Assembly: GCA_028275145.1 (NCBI GenBank)
Contig: JAQCNG010000197.1
Location: forward strand, 1 to 29,102
Length of the DNA stretch: 29,102 nt
Source of the DNA: Halovenus sp.
GTDB taxonomy: Archaea; Halobacteriota; Halobacteria; Halobacteriales; Haloarculaceae
Direction of reading: 5' to 3'
Shown here: positions 22,235-29,102 of the stretch, piece after piece
Position numbering within the stretch: the first letter of the stretch is position 1
Layout of the letters: each line of letters starts with the position of its first letter
Position numbers and translations under genes: made by a program
Notes under the pieces: generated by a model
Seen by the model: the letters and a program-made list of their open reading frames with translations, nothing else
What the model was told of the DNA's origin: nothing
Database searches by the model: none

Positions 22235-23794
22235 ATGACCGCCCCCGCCGACCTGATTCTCACGAACGCCCGGGTACACACCCTCGAACGCGACCACGAC
22301 GGGCCAGCGCCCGACGCCGAGGCGGTCGCGGTCCGCGATGGACGAATCGTCGACGTCGACTCCGCGTACGAGGTGGGGTTTCTCGAGAGCGCAGAGACAC
22401 GTGTCCTCGACCTCGGGGGCCGGACGGTGCTGCCGGGGTTCGTCGACGCACACACCCACCTGGAGATGGTCGGCAGGCGCGCCCGCGAGACCGACCTGGG
22501 CGGTGTGGCCGGTCCGGCCGAGTGCATCGAGCGCCTGCGGGAGCGCCGGGCCGAGTCCGATGGCTGGGTGCTGGGCTTTGCCTACGACGAGAGCACCTGG
22601 GCGGAGTCGCGGTATCTCACCCGGGCGGACCTGGACGCGGTGAGCACGGATCGACCGGTCGCGGCGTTCCGCGAGGACATGCACCTCGCCTCGGTCAACA
22701 GCGTCGTGCTCGACCGCTACGGCTCCGAGTTCCCCGACCGCGACGTCCGCCGGGAGGGGGGCGAACCGACGGGCGTTCTCGTCGAGGACGCACTCGACGC
22801 GGTCTGGGCGGCCATCAGCCCAGACCCCGAGCGGACACGCGAGTACCTGCGGGCGGCACAGGCAACCGCGAACCGCCGGGGTGTCACCGCCGTCCACGAC
22901 ATGGTCAGAAACTCCCACGCGCCGCGGGTGTACCGTGAACTCGACCGCGCGGGCGAGTTGCGCCTGCGCGTGCGCATCAACTACTGGTCGGACCACCTCG
23001 ACGCCGTTCTCGAAACCGGCCTGCGCTCCGGCCACGGCAGCAACCGGGTCCAAACGGGGGCAATAAAGAGCTACACCGACGGCAGTATCGGCGGCCACAC
23101 TGCCCGTCTCTCCGAGCCATACGCCGACACAGACGCCGGGGACGACGGTGCAACCGGCGAGCACAGAGGCGAGTGGGTGGTGCCACCCGCGGAACTGGCC
23201 CACCTCGTCGAGCGTGTCGACGACGCCGGTCTCCAGATGACCACCCACGCAATCGGCGATGCGGCGGTCGAGGCGACGCTGGACGCCTACGAGGGGACCG
23301 ACGGCGAGCGCCACCGCATCGAACACGTCGAGGTGCTGACCGACGAACTGGTCGAGCGACTGGCCACGAACAACGTGGTCGTCTCGGCACAGCCGAACTT
23401 CCTGAAGTGGGCCCGGGAGGACGGACTGTACGCCGAGCGACTCGGCGACGGGCGCCGCCGTGACTCGAACCAGTTCCGGACGCTCGCCGACCGCGGTGTC
23501 GAACTTGCCTTCGGGAGCGACTGCATGCCGCTTGACCCGTTGTTCGGTATCGCACAGGCCGTCGACGCACCGGCACCCCGGCAGGAACTGTCGGTGTTCG
23601 AGGCACTGCGTGCGTACACCCACGGCGCGGCCCGGGCGGGGTTCGACGAGGACCGCATGGGCACCGTCACCGTCGGAAACTGTGCCGACCTGGTCGTGCT
23701 CGAGGAGTCGCCCTGGGCGGCCGACGATATCGCCGACATCGGTGTGGCGGTTACTCTCGTCGGCGGCGACGTGGTCCACGACGAGCGCACGTAG
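22235..23794 (+). CDS. YtcJ-like metal-dependent amidohydrolase
   Basis: 519 residues. The small beta domain at the N-terminus (ADLILTNARVHTLERD ... GRTVLPGFVDAHTHLE) contains the metal-binding HTH pair (His73, His75). Other ligands are in place: Lys278 in AIKSYTDGS, which would carry the bridging carboxylate, His338 in THAIGDAAV, His364 in RIEHVEV and Asp429 in FGSDCMPLDP. The chain closes with the usual GTVTVGNCADLVVLEESPW segment. This places it in the YtcJ/COG1574 branch of amidohydrolases, whose members hydrolyse amide or related bonds of varied small molecules; the substrate cannot be told from sequence. No signal peptide is present, so it is cytoplasmic. The neighbours, a HEAT protein and an M50 protease, give no pathway clue. 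Confidence 0.9.
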   Translation: MTAPADLILTNARVHTLERDHDGPAPDAEAVAVRDGRIVDVDSAYEVGFLESAETRVLDLGGRTVLPGFVDAHTHLEMVGRRARETDLGGVAGPAECIERLRERRAESDGWVLGFAYDESTWAESRYLTRADLDAVSTDRPVAAFREDMHLASVNSVVLDRYGSEFPDRDVRREGGEPTGVLVEDALDAVWAAISPDPERTREYLRAAQATANRRGVTAVHDMVRNSHAPRVYRELDRAGELRLRVRINYWSDHLDAVLETGLRSGHGSNRVQTGAIKSYTDGSIGGHTARLSEPYADTDAGDDGATGEHRGEWVVPPAELAHLVERVDDAGLQMTTHAIGDAAVEATLDAYEGTDGERHRIEHVEVLTDELVERLATNNVVVSAQPNFLKWAREDGLYAERLGDGRRRDSNQFRTLADRGVELAFGSDCMPLDPLFGIAQAVDAPAPRQELSVFEALRAYTHGAARAGFDEDRMGTVTVGNCADLVVLEESPWAADDIADIGVAVTLVGGDVVHDERT

Positions 23795-23838
23795 CCGAAC
23801 GACCGTATCACAGAGGGTCCGGTTGCGCTGTCTCAGGG

Positions 23839-23847
23839 GATTTATTC
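23839..23847 (+). promoter_or_regulatory. TATA-like box for the second M50 protease gene
   Basis: The sequence gatttattc is centred 29 nt before the ATG at 23872. It fits a leaderless transcript and supports the ATG over the TTG one codon earlier. Confidence 0.55.
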
Positions 23848-23871
23848 GGCCACGGACCGTATCTCCTGTTG

Positions 23872-25173
23872 ATGGGCAACCGTGACGACCCGGACAGTCC
23901 CTCCGACGAGACAGCACGAGATGTGCCCTCAGACCACGACGGAGACGGCTACGGTGACCCCGCAGGTCCCGGGGGCGGCAACCCTGCCACGAACAGCGAG
24001 GCCCGCTACGGGGCAGGCGTCGACGACCCGACCGGTGAGGACCCGGGGGACCCGCCGGAACCGGTCGAACTCGTCTCGCTGTTCGAGGTGTACGACGTGC
24101 GGCGTGACGGCGAGACGGTGCTGTACATCGGCGAGCCACGCGCCCCGCGGGAGCGCCTGGAGACGGACCTCTGGAGCTTGTTTCGCGACAGCGGCTACGA
24201 CATCAGCCTGCAGCGCGGGTATACGGGCGGAGATGTCCCCATCTCCCGTGGCGAGCACGTGCTGGTCGCGGAGCCACACTCGGTCGGTATCGAGGGAGTG
24301 CCCTGGCTGAACGTCGGCCTGTTCGTCGGGACCGTCCTCTCGACGCTGTTTGCGGGCGCGTTCTTCTGGTACCAGATTCCGGTCTTCGAGGCACCCTGGC
24401 GCATGGTCGAGGCCTGGCCCTTTACCGCCGCTATCATCGGCGTGCTCGGCGTGCACGAGCTCGGCCACTACGTGCTGAGCCGGTACCACGGTGTGCAGGC
24501 GTCGCTGCCGTATTTCATCCCCGTGCCGACGTACATCGGGTCGCTGGGTGCGGTCATCAAGATGGAGGGGCGCATCCCCGACCGCAAGGCGCTGTTCGAC
24601 ATCGGGGTGGCCGGGCCGCTCGCGGGGCTAGTCGCGACGGTGTTCGTGACGGTCATCGGTCTGCAACTCGACCCGCTGCCGGCACAGGAGGCGGCCGCCA
24701 CGCAGGTCTCCGAGGAGGGCGGCTTCCGCTTCAACTACCCGCCCCTGCTGGAGTTGGTCGCACAGGCCACCGGCACGGGCGGCCGACTGGACGGTGGACC
24801 TGTCCATCCGGTCGTCTTTGGTGGCTGGGTCGGGATGCTGGTGACGCTGTTGAACATGCTTCCGGTGGGACAGCTCGACGGCGGCCACATCCTGCGGGCA
24901 ATCCTCGGCGAGAAACAGCAACTCGTCGCGCGGAGTTTCCCCGCGCTCCTGTTCGGGCTTGCGGGTTACCTGTTTTTCTTCCGTGGTGTCGACTCGGTGC
25001 TCATCTGGACCCTCTGGGGCCTGTTCGCGCTCGGACTCGCCTACGCCGGTCCGGCGACACCCGTCGACGACAGCCCACTCGACCGCCCGCGCATCGCGCT
25101 CGGGGTCGTCACGTTCGTTCTCGGTGCGCTGTGTTTCACCCCCGTTCCCGTCGAGGTGATACAGCCTGCCTGA
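23872..25173 (+). CDS. M50 site-2-type membrane metalloprotease
   Basis: 433 residues. A disordered, acidic first 65 residues leads into a small cytoplasmic alpha/beta domain (VSLFEVYDVRRDGETVLYIGEP, DLWSLFRDSGYDISL). The membrane region follows, with HELGH (His195, Glu196, His199) in the helix AAIIGVLGVHELGHYVLSR and NMLPVGQLDGGH with Asp336. YFIPVPTYIGSLGAVIKMEGRIPDRKALFDIGVAGPLAGL is the highly conserved central loop and helix of the archaeal/plant EGY-like branch. The last part has further helices (ALLFGLAGYLFFF, ALGVVTFVLGALCF). All catalytic residues are present. It lacks CBS domains, unlike the other M50 protease at 19687. It probably cleaves membrane-bound substrates; which ones is unknown. 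Confidence 0.9.
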   Translation: MGNRDDPDSPSDETARDVPSDHDGDGYGDPAGPGGGNPATNSEARYGAGVDDPTGEDPGDPPEPVELVSLFEVYDVRRDGETVLYIGEPRAPRERLETDLWSLFRDSGYDISLQRGYTGGDVPISRGEHVLVAEPHSVGIEGVPWLNVGLFVGTVLSTLFAGAFFWYQIPVFEAPWRMVEAWPFTAAIIGVLGVHELGHYVLSRYHGVQASLPYFIPVPTYIGSLGAVIKMEGRIPDRKALFDIGVAGPLAGLVATVFVTVIGLQLDPLPAQEAAATQVSEEGGFRFNYPPLLELVAQATGTGGRLDGGPVHPVVFGGWVGMLVTLLNMLPVGQLDGGHILRAILGEKQQLVARSFPALLFGLAGYLFFFRGVDSVLIWTLWGLFALGLAYAGPATPVDDSPLDRPRIALGVVTFVLGALCFTPVPVEVIQPA

Positions 25174-25240
25174 TATGTAATGTACCGCCACGGGTTCCCG
25201 ACCGTGACTCGCCGCACCTGTCCCCGAGCGAATAACATGA

Positions 25241-25246
25241 TTTATG
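25241..25246 (+). promoter_or_regulatory. TATA-like box for aconitase
   Basis: The sequence tttatg, within tgatttatgc, is centred about 30 nt before the ATG at 25274. The in-frame ATG at 25244 overlaps this box and is therefore unlikely to be the start. Confidence 0.5.
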
Positions 25247-25273
25247 CCCTCAGGCGGTCGATATTCAACTGCT

Positions 25274-27235
25274 ATGGGAAAGACACTCACCGAGAAGATT
25301 CTCGACGACCACCTCGTCGAGGGGGACCTCGAGCCCGGCGAGGAAATCGGTATCGAGATCGACCAGGTGCTCACACAGGACACCACCGGGACGCTGGTGT
25401 GGCTCCAGTTCGAGGCACTCGGTCTCGACGAGGTCCAGTCCGAACTCGCTGCGCAGTACTGCGACCACCAGACCTATCAGTTCGATTTTAAGAACACCGA
25501 CGACCACCGGTTTCTGCGCTCCGCGGCGGGAACCTACGGGGCGTACTTCTCGCGGCCGGGCAACGGTATCTGCCACAACGTCCACCGGGAGAACTTTGCC
25601 GCACCGGGCAAGACCCTGCTGGGGTCTGACTCGCACACCCCGACGCCGGGCGGTATCGGCGAACTCGCAATCGGTTCGGGTGGACTCGACGTCGCCGTCG
25701 CGATGGGCGGCGGCGCCTACTACATCGAGATGCCCGAGATTGTCCAGGTTCGTCTGGAGGGCGAACTCCCCGGCTGGGCAACGGCGAAAGATATCATTCT
25801 CGAGATGCTCCGCCGGCTCTCGGTAAAGGGTGGTGTCGGCAAGATATTCGAGTACAGCGGTCCGGGTGTGGAGACGCTGAGCGCGCCCGAGCGCATGACC
25901 ATCACGAACATGGGGACAGAACTGGGCGCGACGACGAGTCTGTTCCCGACCGACGAGCGGACCGAGGAGTATCTGGAGCGTGTCGGTCGGGGCGACGAGT
26001 TCGTCGAACTCCAGCCCGACGACGACGCCGAGTACCACGACTCGCTGACGGTCGACCTCTCGGAGCTCGAGCCGCTCGTGGCGAAGCCGTCGATGCCCGA
26101 CAACGTCGTCCCGGTCCGGGAGGCCGCCGGCACCGAGGTCGACCAGGTCATCATCGGCTCCTGTACGAACGGTGCCTACGAGGACATCCTGCCGGCCGCG
26201 AAGATGCTGGAGGGCCGGAGTATCGACCTTTCGACGGAGATGATTGTCGCGCCAGGCTCCAAAAAGGCGAGCGAGATGCTGGCCCGTGAGGGCTGGACCG
26301 CGGAGCTGATGGCCGCCGGTGTCAACTTCTCCGAGGCAACCTGCGGGGCCTGTATCGGCATCGGCCACGTGCCCGGCAGCGACTCCGCCAGCGTGCGCAC
26401 GTTCAACCGCAACTTCGAGGGGCGCTCGGGCATCGAGGAGGACAACGTCTACCTCTGCTCGCCCGAGGTTGCCGCGGCGACGGCGCTGACCGGCGAGATA
26501 ACCGACCCGCGTGACCTCGAGACGGACACCGACGCGCCGGGCTACGAACTACCCGGGGCGTACGAGGGTGCCGAGAACGACATCATCACACCCGACGACT
26601 CCATCGACGACGGCCTGATAAAGGGGCCAAACATCGGCGACGTGCCGCTGAAAGACCCCCTCGGCGCCCACCTCGAGGGGCCGACACTGCTGAAGATGGA
26701 CGACAACATCACGACCGACCACATCATCCCCGCGACACAGGACATCCTGATGTACCGGTCGAACATCCCCAAACTCAGCGAGTTCACCCTCTCGCGTGTC
26801 GACGAGACGTTCGCCGACCGGGCGCTCGACAGCAACGGCGGCTTTCTCGTCGCCGGCGAGAACTACGGACAGGGCTCCTCGCGCGAACACGCCGCGCTGT
26901 GTCCGATGTTCCTCGGTGTCGAGGGCGTTCTCGCACAGAGTTTCGCCCGCATCCACCGCGCCAACCTGTTCAACTTCGGTCTTTTGCCCCTGGAGATAAC
27001 AGAGGACGACTACGAGCGAATCAACATGGGCGACAACATCGAGATTGTCGACGACGTCGCCGAGGCTGTCCGGTCCGGGCAGGAGGAGTTCACCTTCCGT
27101 GTCAACAGCGACTGGGAGGGCACAGGCACTCTGGACGCCAGCGAGCGCGAGCGCGAGATTCTCGCCGCCGGTGGCAAACTCTCGTATGTCAAACAGCAAC
27201 ACGACGAGGGCGGCGCTGCACCCGCCGACGACTGA
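25274..27235 (+). CDS. acn: Aconitate hydratase
   Basis: 653 residues, the compact single-chain form typical of archaea. The 4Fe-4S cluster ligands are Cys297 (GSCTNG) and Cys357/Cys360 (TCGACIGIG). LLGSDSHTPTPGGIGELAIGSGGLDVAVAMGGG is the substrate-binding region of domain 1. After the linker (about residues 435-475) the swivel domain carries DNITTDHIIPATQDIL and GENYGQGSSREHAAL, with the catalytic Ser-Arg loop near 535-537. It converts citrate to isocitrate in the citric acid cycle. The frame begins 10 codons earlier at 25244, but MGKTLTEKILDDHLVEG is the conserved start and the TATA box covers the earlier ATG. It is transcribed singly, with 100 nt to the M50 gene and 205 nt to the next gene. 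Confidence 0.95.
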   Translation: MGKTLTEKILDDHLVEGDLEPGEEIGIEIDQVLTQDTTGTLVWLQFEALGLDEVQSELAAQYCDHQTYQFDFKNTDDHRFLRSAAGTYGAYFSRPGNGICHNVHRENFAAPGKTLLGSDSHTPTPGGIGELAIGSGGLDVAVAMGGGAYYIEMPEIVQVRLEGELPGWATAKDIILEMLRRLSVKGGVGKIFEYSGPGVETLSAPERMTITNMGTELGATTSLFPTDERTEEYLERVGRGDEFVELQPDDDAEYHDSLTVDLSELEPLVAKPSMPDNVVPVREAAGTEVDQVIIGSCTNGAYEDILPAAKMLEGRSIDLSTEMIVAPGSKKASEMLAREGWTAELMAAGVNFSEATCGACIGIGHVPGSDSASVRTFNRNFEGRSGIEEDNVYLCSPEVAAATALTGEITDPRDLETDTDAPGYELPGAYEGAENDIITPDDSIDDGLIKGPNIGDVPLKDPLGAHLEGPTLLKMDDNITTDHIIPATQDILMYRSNIPKLSEFTLSRVDETFADRALDSNGGFLVAGENYGQGSSREHAALCPMFLGVEGVLAQSFARIHRANLFNFGLLPLEITEDDYERINMGDNIEIVDDVAEAVRSGQEEFTFRVNSDWEGTGTLDASEREREILAAGGKLSYVKQQHDEGGAAPADD

Positions 27236-27241
27236 GCGAGC

Positions 27242-27304
27242 ACGGCTGTCGGCACCGGCGGGCCGAACGGCCACCCCGGACAACGGCTGTCGGCACCGGC
27301 GGGC
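27242..27304. repeat. 22-bp direct repeat downstream of aconitase
   Basis: The sequence acggctgtcggcaccggcgg plus gc occurs at 27242-27263 and again at 27283-27304, a spacing of 41 bp. After each copy come related GGCC-rich sequences. It lies in the gap between the aconitase stop and the AIM24 promoter and is not coding. It may be an old duplication. Confidence 0.7.
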
Positions 27305-27440
27305 TGGCCGGACACCCGCGCTCTGTGGGCCGACCCTGTGACCCTGCCCGATTTCGGGGCCCCGGTGGCGTCTCTGACTCTGTAACTGGCGTTGCCTTTC
27401 AAGTGTTATCACGGGTTACGTCTCGAGCGAAGGGATTCAG

Positions 27441-28118
27441 ATGAACTACGAGTTCACACACCGACCGTCGTACACACACCTGATTGTCCAGTTGCAGGCG
27501 GGCGAGTCGATAAAGGCCGAGCCGGGAGCGATGGTCGGCCACTCGACGACCGTCTCGATGCAGACCGAATCGAGCGGCGACGGACTGCTCGGCTCGGCAA
27601 AGTCGATGCTCGGCGGGGAGTCGGCGTTCGTCAACCAGTTCACCGCGGAGGGCGGCCCGGGACAGGTGACGCTCGCGCCACCGTCGCCCGGTGACGTGAT
27701 GTCCCACGAGCTCCAGGGGGAGACGCTGTACTCCACCGACGGCGCCTTTCTCGCCGGCACACAGGGCGTCGAAATCGACTCCGAACTCGGCGGTATCAGG
27801 TCGGTCATCGGCGAGGCCGGCCTGACACCGCTCGCGCTGAAGGGGAGTGGAACCGCCTTTATAGACGCCTTCGGCGGCCTCGAAAAGCTCGAACTCGAGG
27901 CCGGCGAGTCGTACATCCTCGACAACGAACACCTGATCGCCTGGGACGACACAATCGACTACACCACCCGGTCGGTCAGCGGCCTCAAATCCAAGATGCT
28001 GGGCGGCGAGGGGCTGGTCTTCGAGTTCACCGGCCCGGGAACGGCCTGGTACCAGAGCCGCGACCTGAGCGCGTTCGCCTCGTTTATGAGTCCACACATC
28101 TCGACCGGGGACTCCTAG
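27441..28118 (+). CDS. AIM24-family protein (TIGR00266/DUF124-like)
   Basis: 225 residues. FTHRPSYTHLIVQLQAGESIKAEPGAMVGHSTTVSMQTE starts the characteristic beta-strand pattern. The repeated GGESAFVNQFTAEGGPGQVTLAPPSPGDVMSHEL, GAFLAGTQGVEIDSE and GEGLVFEFTGPGTAWYQSRDL complete the double beta-prism-like fold of this family. The yeast relative Aim24 sits in mitochondria and supports inner-membrane organisation; bacterial and archaeal members have no settled role. No signal peptide or membrane segment is present. A weak AT-containing stretch (tgttatcac, 27404-27412) lies about 33 nt upstream of the ATG. It is convergent with the glutamate synthase gene, whose stop lies 4 nt away. Confidence 0.9.
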   Translation: MNYEFTHRPSYTHLIVQLQAGESIKAEPGAMVGHSTTVSMQTESSGDGLLGSAKSMLGGESAFVNQFTAEGGPGQVTLAPPSPGDVMSHELQGETLYSTDGAFLAGTQGVEIDSELGGIRSVIGEAGLTPLALKGSGTAFIDAFGGLEKLELEAGESYILDNEHLIAWDDTIDYTTRSVSGLKSKMLGGEGLVFEFTGPGTAWYQSRDLSAFASFMSPHISTGDS

Positions 28119-28121
28119 CGG

Positions 28122-29102
28122 TCAGTCGGCCCCAGTCTGGACCGGAGTGGTGAGTTCACCGGCCTCCAGAGTCGCCGCGTCGGGCAACTCCGTGCGCACG
28201 TCTACCTCCGGGCTGTCGGCGATACTCTCGGCGTAGGCGTCGGGCATCACGCGGGTGAACTGCTCCAGTTCGACCTCCCAGTTCGCCAGCAGTTCCTCGG
28301 CCCGACTGGAGTCGGTGTAGGCGGCGTGGTTCTCGACCAGTCGGGATATCATCGCCCGGTCGCTCTCGGTCAGGTTGTCGGAGACGGTCACCATCCCGGT
28401 GTTTGCCTGTTCCTGGAGGCTGTTCTCGGGGTCGTAGACGTAGGCCACACCGCCGGACATGCCCGCGGCGAAGTTCTTGCCGATCTCGCCGAGCACCACG
28501 ATAGCGCCGCCGGTCATGTACTCACAGCCGTGGTCACCAACGGACTCGACGACACCCTTTACACCGGAGTTGCGCACCGCGAACCGCTCGCCGGCCGCGC
28601 CGTTGACGTAACACTCGCCCTGGGTTGCGCCGTACAGCGCGACGTTGCCGGCGACGATGTTCGCCCGGGCCGCGTAACCCGCGTCTGTGGGTGTCCGGAC
28701 GACGAGTTTCCCGCCCGACAGCCCCTTGCCGAGGTAGTCGTTCGCGCTCCCGACCAGATCCATCGTGACCCCATCCTGAACAAACGCGCCGAAACTCTGT
28801 CCGGCCGTGCCCGAGAACCGCGCCGTGATAGTGTCGTCGGGGAGTCCCTCGACGCCGTACTCGCTGGAGATGCGGTTCGAGAGGGTCGCCCCGACGGTCC
28901 GGTCGACGTTCTCGATGTCAGTATCCAGTGTGACTGGCTCGGCACGCTCGATGGCCGGTTTCGCCTGCTCGATGAGCTCCCAGTCGAGACGCTCGTCGAG
29001 CGCGTGGCTCTGTTCGCGGGTCTTGTAGCGGTCGACACCCTCGGGCCGGTCCGGAACCACCAGCAGGTCCGAGAGGTCGAGTTTGCTGGCTTTCTCCTGG
29101 CT
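28122..29102 (-). CDS. gltB: Glutamate synthase large subunit, C-terminal part (5' truncated by the window)
   Basis: The frame stays open to the right edge (326 codons), so this is the end of a much longer gene of about 1500 codons. The visible part contains the last piece of the FMN/synthase region (KASKLDLSDLLVVPDRPEGVDRYKTREQSH) and the complete C-terminal right-handed beta-helix of glutamate synthase (GTAGQSFGAFVQDGVTMDLVGSANDYLGKGLSGGKLVVRTP, then NGAAGERFAVRNSGVKGVVESVGDHGCEYMTGGAIVVLGEIGKNFAAGMSGGVAYVYD). The enzyme makes two glutamates from glutamine and 2-oxoglutarate, with electrons from ferredoxin or NADPH; which cannot be told here. The C-terminal tail after DNLTESDRAMISRLVENH is the usual end. 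No small subunit is seen in the window. Confidence 0.95.
   Translation of the reverse strand, partial: SQEKASKLDLSDLLVVPDRPEGVDRYKTREQSHALDERLDWELIEQAKPAIERAEPVTLDTDIENVDRTVGATLSNRISSEYGVEGLPDDTITARFSGTAGQSFGAFVQDGVTMDLVGSANDYLGKGLSGGKLVVRTPTDAGYAARANIVAGNVALYGATQGECYVNGAAGERFAVRNSGVKGVVESVGDHGCEYMTGGAIVVLGEIGKNFAAGMSGGVAYVYDPENSLQEQANTGMVTVSDNLTESDRAMISRLVENHAAYTDSSRAEELLANWEVELEQFTRVMPDAYAESIADSPEVDVRTELPDAATLEAGELTTPVQTGAD

Noticed and set aside
22148..24139. Minus-strand open frame of 663 codons
   Set aside because: It runs opposite the amidohydrolase and the start of the second M50 protease, both with intact catalytic residues.

Overview
The window looks like part of a haloarchaeal chromosome. 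GC is high and the predicted proteins are strongly acidic. Most starts sit about 25-30 nt downstream of an AT-rich TATA-like box with no room for a leader, and the gene families are typical of Halobacteria: aconitase, a PIN-ATPase, archease, a DHH/S1 protein, a SWIM zinc-finger protein, site-2 proteases and an AIM24 protein. I do not assign a genus.

Positions 1-6442 look accessory. They hold the 3' part of a secreted protein made of near-identical 348-bp PPC repeats, a calcium-binding region and a dockerin-like end. Next is a Tat-exported M14 carboxypeptidase-like protein ending in a closely related dockerin-like domain. A decayed IS1341-type tnpB remnant follows, whose conserved 3' end is interrupted by short, tight palindromes, mostly in pairs. 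Then come a membrane GIDE-domain gene whose stop codon lies in the last bases of that remnant, and a partial copy of a tRNA 3' end. The full tRNA-Arg(TCG) gene at 6443-6516 marks the change to core-like sequence.

Positions 6517-14085 hold a 55-residue histone-fold protein, an S1/OB/DHH-like protein, a SWIM zinc-finger protein, two small membrane proteins and a short FAD-dependent oxidoreductase without a redox CxxC. An 80-bp MITE-like inverted-repeat element, a Cys-cluster protein resembling DUF5814 and an AAA ATPase resembling the DUF4143 group follow. The ATPase is divergent from a large OB/zinc/von Willebrand A protein at 14086-16098, with a 323-bp control region between them.

Positions 16196-29102 are mostly housekeeping. 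Archease is translationally coupled to a PIN-KH ATPase. After them come a PhzF-family protein, a CBS-type M50 site-2 protease, a HEAT-repeat protein, a YtcJ-like amidohydrolase, a second M50 protease, aconitase, an AIM24-family protein and the C-terminal part of the glutamate synthase large subunit, which runs off the right edge.

The most unusual signal is the set of palindromic mini-insertions in the tnpB remnant. Removing them restores a TnpB-like C-terminus. The dockerin pair, the tRNA-associated dyad, the MITE-like element and the ATPase/vWA pair also deserve a second look. All functional calls come from reading sequence and motifs by eye; no database search was run.
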